Positions 42,982-45,632 of a DNA stretch of 45,632 bases are shown here, one piece after another. Below the pieces are notes generated by a model. That model was not told the DNA's origin and did no database searches. It saw only the letters and a program-made list of their open reading frames with translations. The stretch's first letter is position 1; each line of letters begins with the position of its first letter. Where the stretch lies: NCBI RefSeq assembly GCF_007489275.1, contig NZ_VLNR01000052.1:1-45632 (forward strand), read 5' to 3'. A program made the translations under genes and the position numbers. The DNA is from Aquimarina algiphila. GTDB taxonomy: Bacteria > Bacteroidota > Bacteroidia > Flavobacteriales > Flavobacteriaceae.

Positions 42982-44094
42982 ATGCATTACATGATTATTG
43001 AAAAACTTCTGGCGTTACTAACGCTTAAAAAGGTAGCAAATTTAGGAGATAACTCTATCAAAAGATTGATACGTGAGGTGGGTTCTGCAGAAGAAGTACT
43101 CACTGAAAAAACTAGTAACTTACTTAAGATAGATGGTATTGGTACTGTAAAGATCAAAGACTTACATAATCCACAACATCGCAAAGCAGCAGAAAATGAA
43201 TTAAAATTTATAGAAGAAAATAATATTAATTACCAAATATATGATCAGGAAGGATACCCAGAGAAGTTAAAACATTGTATTGATGGTCCTGTAGTATTGT
43301 TTTCTTCGGGAAATATTAACCTTCAACATAAAAAAATATTAAGTATAGTAGGTACAAGAAAAGTAACAAGTTATGGCGCAAAATTCTGTGAAGAATTAAT
43401 AGAAACATTGGCTCCTATCAATCCCATTATTGTATCTGGATTTGCCTATGGTGTGGATATTATTGCGCACAAAACTGCTATAAAACATAGGCTTCAAACT
43501 GTAGGTTGTTTAGCGCATGGTTTAAATCAAATTTACCCCAAAGCGCACAAGAAATATGTAGCACAACTAGAAGAAAATGGAGGTTTTTTTACTGATTTCT
43601 GGAGTACAGATGCTTTTGACCGTAAAAATTTTCTGGGGCGTAATCGTATAATAGCTGGCCTTAGTGAAGCAACAGTAGTGATCGAAAGTGCAGATAAAGG
43701 AGGTTCACTCGTCACTGCCGAAATTGCAAGTTCGTATAACCGAGATGTGTTTGCTGTTCCTGGTCGCGTAGATGATGCATTAAGTAAAGGCTGTAATATG
43801 TTAATAAAAACACAGCGTGCTCATATGCTAACCAGCGCTGCAGATTTGATTTATATGCTTAATTGGGAACTTGATGAAAAAGAACAGCCTGCTATACAAA
43901 AACAACTATTTGTAGAATTAGAACAGGACGAAAAGAAAATTTTTAATTTTCTAAATAAAAATGGAAAAGAAATATTAGATGTTATCGCATTGCAATGTGA
44001 TTTACCCACTTTTAAAGTAGCTTCTGTATTGCTTAATATGGAATTAAAGGGAGTTATAAAACCATTACCTGGTAAATTATTTGAAGTGGCTTAA
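42982..44094 (+). CDS. dprA: DNA-processing protein A
   Basis: This 370-residue protein protects incoming single-stranded DNA and loads RecA during natural transformation. An N-terminal helix-hairpin-helix region (residues ~5-65) is followed by the DprA Rossmann-like domain, with GTRKVTSYGAKFCEEL and VSGFAYGVDIIAHK, and then the conserved stretch RNRIIAGLSEATVVIES. A C-terminal winged-helix domain (~310-368) is complete. The start may be the ATG at 42982 or that at 42991 (MIIEKLL). Intact dprA suggests competence for DNA uptake or processing, which fits a genome with acquired elements. Confidence 0.94.
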   Translation: MHYMIIEKLLALLTLKKVANLGDNSIKRLIREVGSAEEVLTEKTSNLLKIDGIGTVKIKDLHNPQHRKAAENELKFIEENNINYQIYDQEGYPEKLKHCIDGPVVLFSSGNINLQHKKILSIVGTRKVTSYGAKFCEELIETLAPINPIIVSGFAYGVDIIAHKTAIKHRLQTVGCLAHGLNQIYPKAHKKYVAQLEENGGFFTDFWSTDAFDRKNFLGRNRIIAGLSEATVVIESADKGGSLVTAEIASSYNRDVFAVPGRVDDALSKGCNMLIKTQRAHMLTSAADLIYMLNWELDEKEQPAIQKQLFVELEQDEKKIFNFLNKNGKEILDVIALQCDLPTFKVASVLLNMELKGVIKPLPGKLFEVA

Positions 44095-44166
44095 GAACAT
44101 TCTTTTTATTCTATAACTAATCATCAAATCAATCAGATTTAACAAACAAAGACTAAAGATTTTTAA

Positions 44167-45102
44167 GTGAAAAATTTTATAATAAAATCAGTATCAATAC
44201 GTATAATCATAATGTTTTTGTTTGTTTCTTGTTCAACTTCTAAAAAGAAAAATTCTATGACAGATTATCAAAATGCTGAAGAAATTAAAGAAAAAATTGA
44301 GAGAGGAGATTTGGTAATAGGTATTTTGGATATCAAAATGGTAGATGAAATGATTGATCTATATACTAGGTCAGGAAATTCTGGTAATGCTGAAGGTTGG
44401 TACGAGTTAGGTATGATTTATTATAGAGGTATTGGTGTCGATCAAGATGCTGAAAAAGCAGTTTCTTACTTCAAATTGGCTGCAGAATTGGGATATGGTA
44501 TAGATGCGTGGATTAAATATATTAGAATAGCATATTTCGCTAAGCTTTCTTCTATCCCTGCGGATAGAATTAAGGATTTAGTCGCTGATCTCGAAGATAA
44601 AGATACTAGCGGAGAGATTTATTTGCTAAAAGGCTATATGCTAAATCAAGGATACGCATATACCGAAAATTTGGAAGCTTCTTTTTTTGCGCTTCAGCAA
44701 TCTGTTAAAAAGGGAAATGCAGATGCAATGTTTGAGCTATGTATTTATTATCATTATGGTATGGGAGTAGAGCAGAACTCACAAAAATCAATAGATTGGT
44801 GTGTTAAAGCAGCAGAAAATAATAACATTAGAGCAATATATAATCTAGGCACATATTATGCTACAGGATATGAAAGTATCTCTAAAGATATTAATAAGGC
44901 AATAGCATATTATACTAAGGCTGCAAATCTAGGCCATGGTAAAGCGGCAGGACAATTGGCAGCAATGTATATTATGGGAGAGGATGTAGATAAAGATGAA
45001 GAAAAAGCTAAGATGTTTTATACATTAGCTTTTGAAAATGATTTTGATGTCGATATTTTCTTTGATAGTTTGGGTCTGGAAGAAATTGATATTGAGGATT
45101 GA
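44167..45102 (+). CDS. Sel1-repeat lipoprotein
   Basis: This 311-residue lipoprotein has a signal peptide (IIIMFLFVSC) ending in a lipobox and a basic mature start (CSTSKKK), so it is probably not surface-exported. Sel1-like repeats (TPR-related) occupy residues ~75-300: GWYELGMIYYRGIGV, AMFELCIYYHYGMGV, AIYNLGTYYATGYES and AAGQLAAMYIMGEDV are recognisable. Such proteins usually serve as scaffolds in the envelope. The start is the GTG at 44167. Nothing in the neighbourhood specifies a partner. Confidence 0.85.
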   Translation: MKNFIIKSVSIRIIIMFLFVSCSTSKKKNSMTDYQNAEEIKEKIERGDLVIGILDIKMVDEMIDLYTRSGNSGNAEGWYELGMIYYRGIGVDQDAEKAVSYFKLAAELGYGIDAWIKYIRIAYFAKLSSIPADRIKDLVADLEDKDTSGEIYLLKGYMLNQGYAYTENLEASFFALQQSVKKGNADAMFELCIYYHYGMGVEQNSQKSIDWCVKAAENNNIRAIYNLGTYYATGYESISKDINKAIAYYTKAANLGHGKAAGQLAAMYIMGEDVDKDEEKAKMFYTLAFENDFDVDIFFDSLGLEEIDIED

Positions 45103-45111
45103 AAATAGTAT

Positions 45112-45578
45112 TTATTGACTCTTCTGAAGGAGTTCTGTAATTTCTAACCATTCCTTTTTATTATACCACGAAATAAATTCTGGTTGTTTAGTTATTTTAA
45201 ATCTATTCTCCCATTTCCTCCAGATAAGAACTTTTAGAATGTTTTTACAGATTTGTTTAGAACGTTTATTCTCGAAAGGAGCAAGATATAATGATGCCTG
45301 ATAGAGTTGGTCATTACTAAGTTCTCCGTAAAATGATATTGCACTTGCAATATGTGTATTTGCAGAATCAATATTTTTCTGAGCTATAAATTTTTTAAAG
45401 GTTTTAAAATTTTGTTGTGCTTTTTGATGTGAGGTTGCTAAGGCTATTTTAGCTTCTTCTTGACTAGGTCTTTGATATTCGATGCCATGAAAATAGGCAT
45501 AAACTGGAGATTCCTATGAAATTGACCCGGGTATTCCTGTTTAAATAGAGCATAGCAAAACAGTTCCCAAAAGCGTGT
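45112..45578 (-). pseudogene. Broken gene of unknown function
   Basis: On the minus strand, 45112-45513 is an open 134-codon frame that begins ESPVYAYFHGIEYQ and ends in a normal TAA, but it has no start codon and is cut by a TAG at 45514-45516. Just upstream, another frame continues the same kind of protein (WELFCYALFKQEYPGQFH, 45516-45563) and is itself closed upstream by a TAA at 45579-45581. Joining the two with one added base near 45514 gives a smooth protein, so this looks like a frameshifted and 5'-damaged gene. The product would be charged and helical with many Lys, Gln and aromatic residues; I do not recognise it. The window edge is close, so assembly error is also possible. Confidence 0.6.
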
Positions 45579-45632
45579 TTATTTCAGTGTTAAAATTACG
45601 ATTTTTTTCTTTTTCTTCTCATCGACTCTCCT

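Noticed and set aside
1..45632. CRISPR arrays, tRNA or rRNA genes, prophage or transposase genes
   Set aside because: I saw no regularly spaced repeats, no cloverleaf or rRNA-like stretch, and no integrase, transposase or phage structural genes; a computational scan was not possible here.

Overview
The window is AT-rich chromosome from a member of the Bacteroidota, almost certainly a marine Flavobacteriia (an Aquimarina-like genome is my guess, not shown). The evidence is: a gliding/type IX secretion lipoprotein of the SprE/PorW type; flavobacterial-only small families (DUF6341, DUF6427, DUF4254, DUF4292, DUF5687 and DUF6168-like proteins); an atp operon without atpD/atpC; and many upstream regions with the Bacteroidota -7 element TAnnTTTG, sometimes with a TTG/TTTG about 20 bases further up. 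Purine-rich Shine-Dalgarno sites are not evident, and GTG and TTG starts are common. No tRNA, rRNA, CRISPR array, insertion sequence or prophage was seen.

Layout. (1) 1-1955: a probable surface lipoprotein and, left of it, an unexplained inverted repeat. (2) 2056-13333: a polysaccharide locus. A tight operon of seven genes (two-domain dehydrogenase, heparinase II/III-like protein, GT4 glycosyltransferase, WecA/MraY-type and WcaJ-type initiating transferases, UDP-glucose dehydrogenase, UDP-glucuronate decarboxylase) is followed, behind its own promoter, by an O-antigen polymerase/ligase. It would make UDP-glucuronate and UDP-xylose and start glycan chains on undecaprenyl phosphate; no flippase or export machinery lies inside it. 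(3) 13404-18017: purD, a strong shared terminator, DUF6341 and DUF6427 membrane proteins, then DUF4254 overlapping a GT9 glycosyltransferase. (4) 18034-22095: a PaaE-like ferredoxin reductase, an ABC exporter whose DUF5687 permease gene has an in-frame TAG, and an L7/L12-like + DUF3592 membrane protein. (5) 22354-31363: sprE, a bactofilin, atpZ, a DUF6168-like protein and atpB-E-F-H-A-G, closed by a strong terminator. Hairpins sit between atpE and atpF and between atpH and atpA. (6) 31454-39190: two small lipoproteins, a Wzx-like flippase, dut, a nucleotidyltransferase, then TPR protein, DUF4292 lipoprotein and an EnvC-like protein with a degenerate LytM domain. (7) 39270-41697: a TetR regulator and a FabF paralogue, each preceded by the same 22-base dyad, and a convergent acyl-CoA thioesterase. 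(8) 41842-45632: an HU-like/SPOR protein divergent from dprA, a Sel1-repeat lipoprotein, and the broken remains of an unrecognised gene.

Most of the window is conserved flavobacterial housekeeping and envelope biogenesis. I did not find a clearly new defence or mobile system. The points most worth a second look are the TetR-FabF dyads, the interrupted DUF5687 gene, the hairpins inside the atp operon and the broken gene at the right end.
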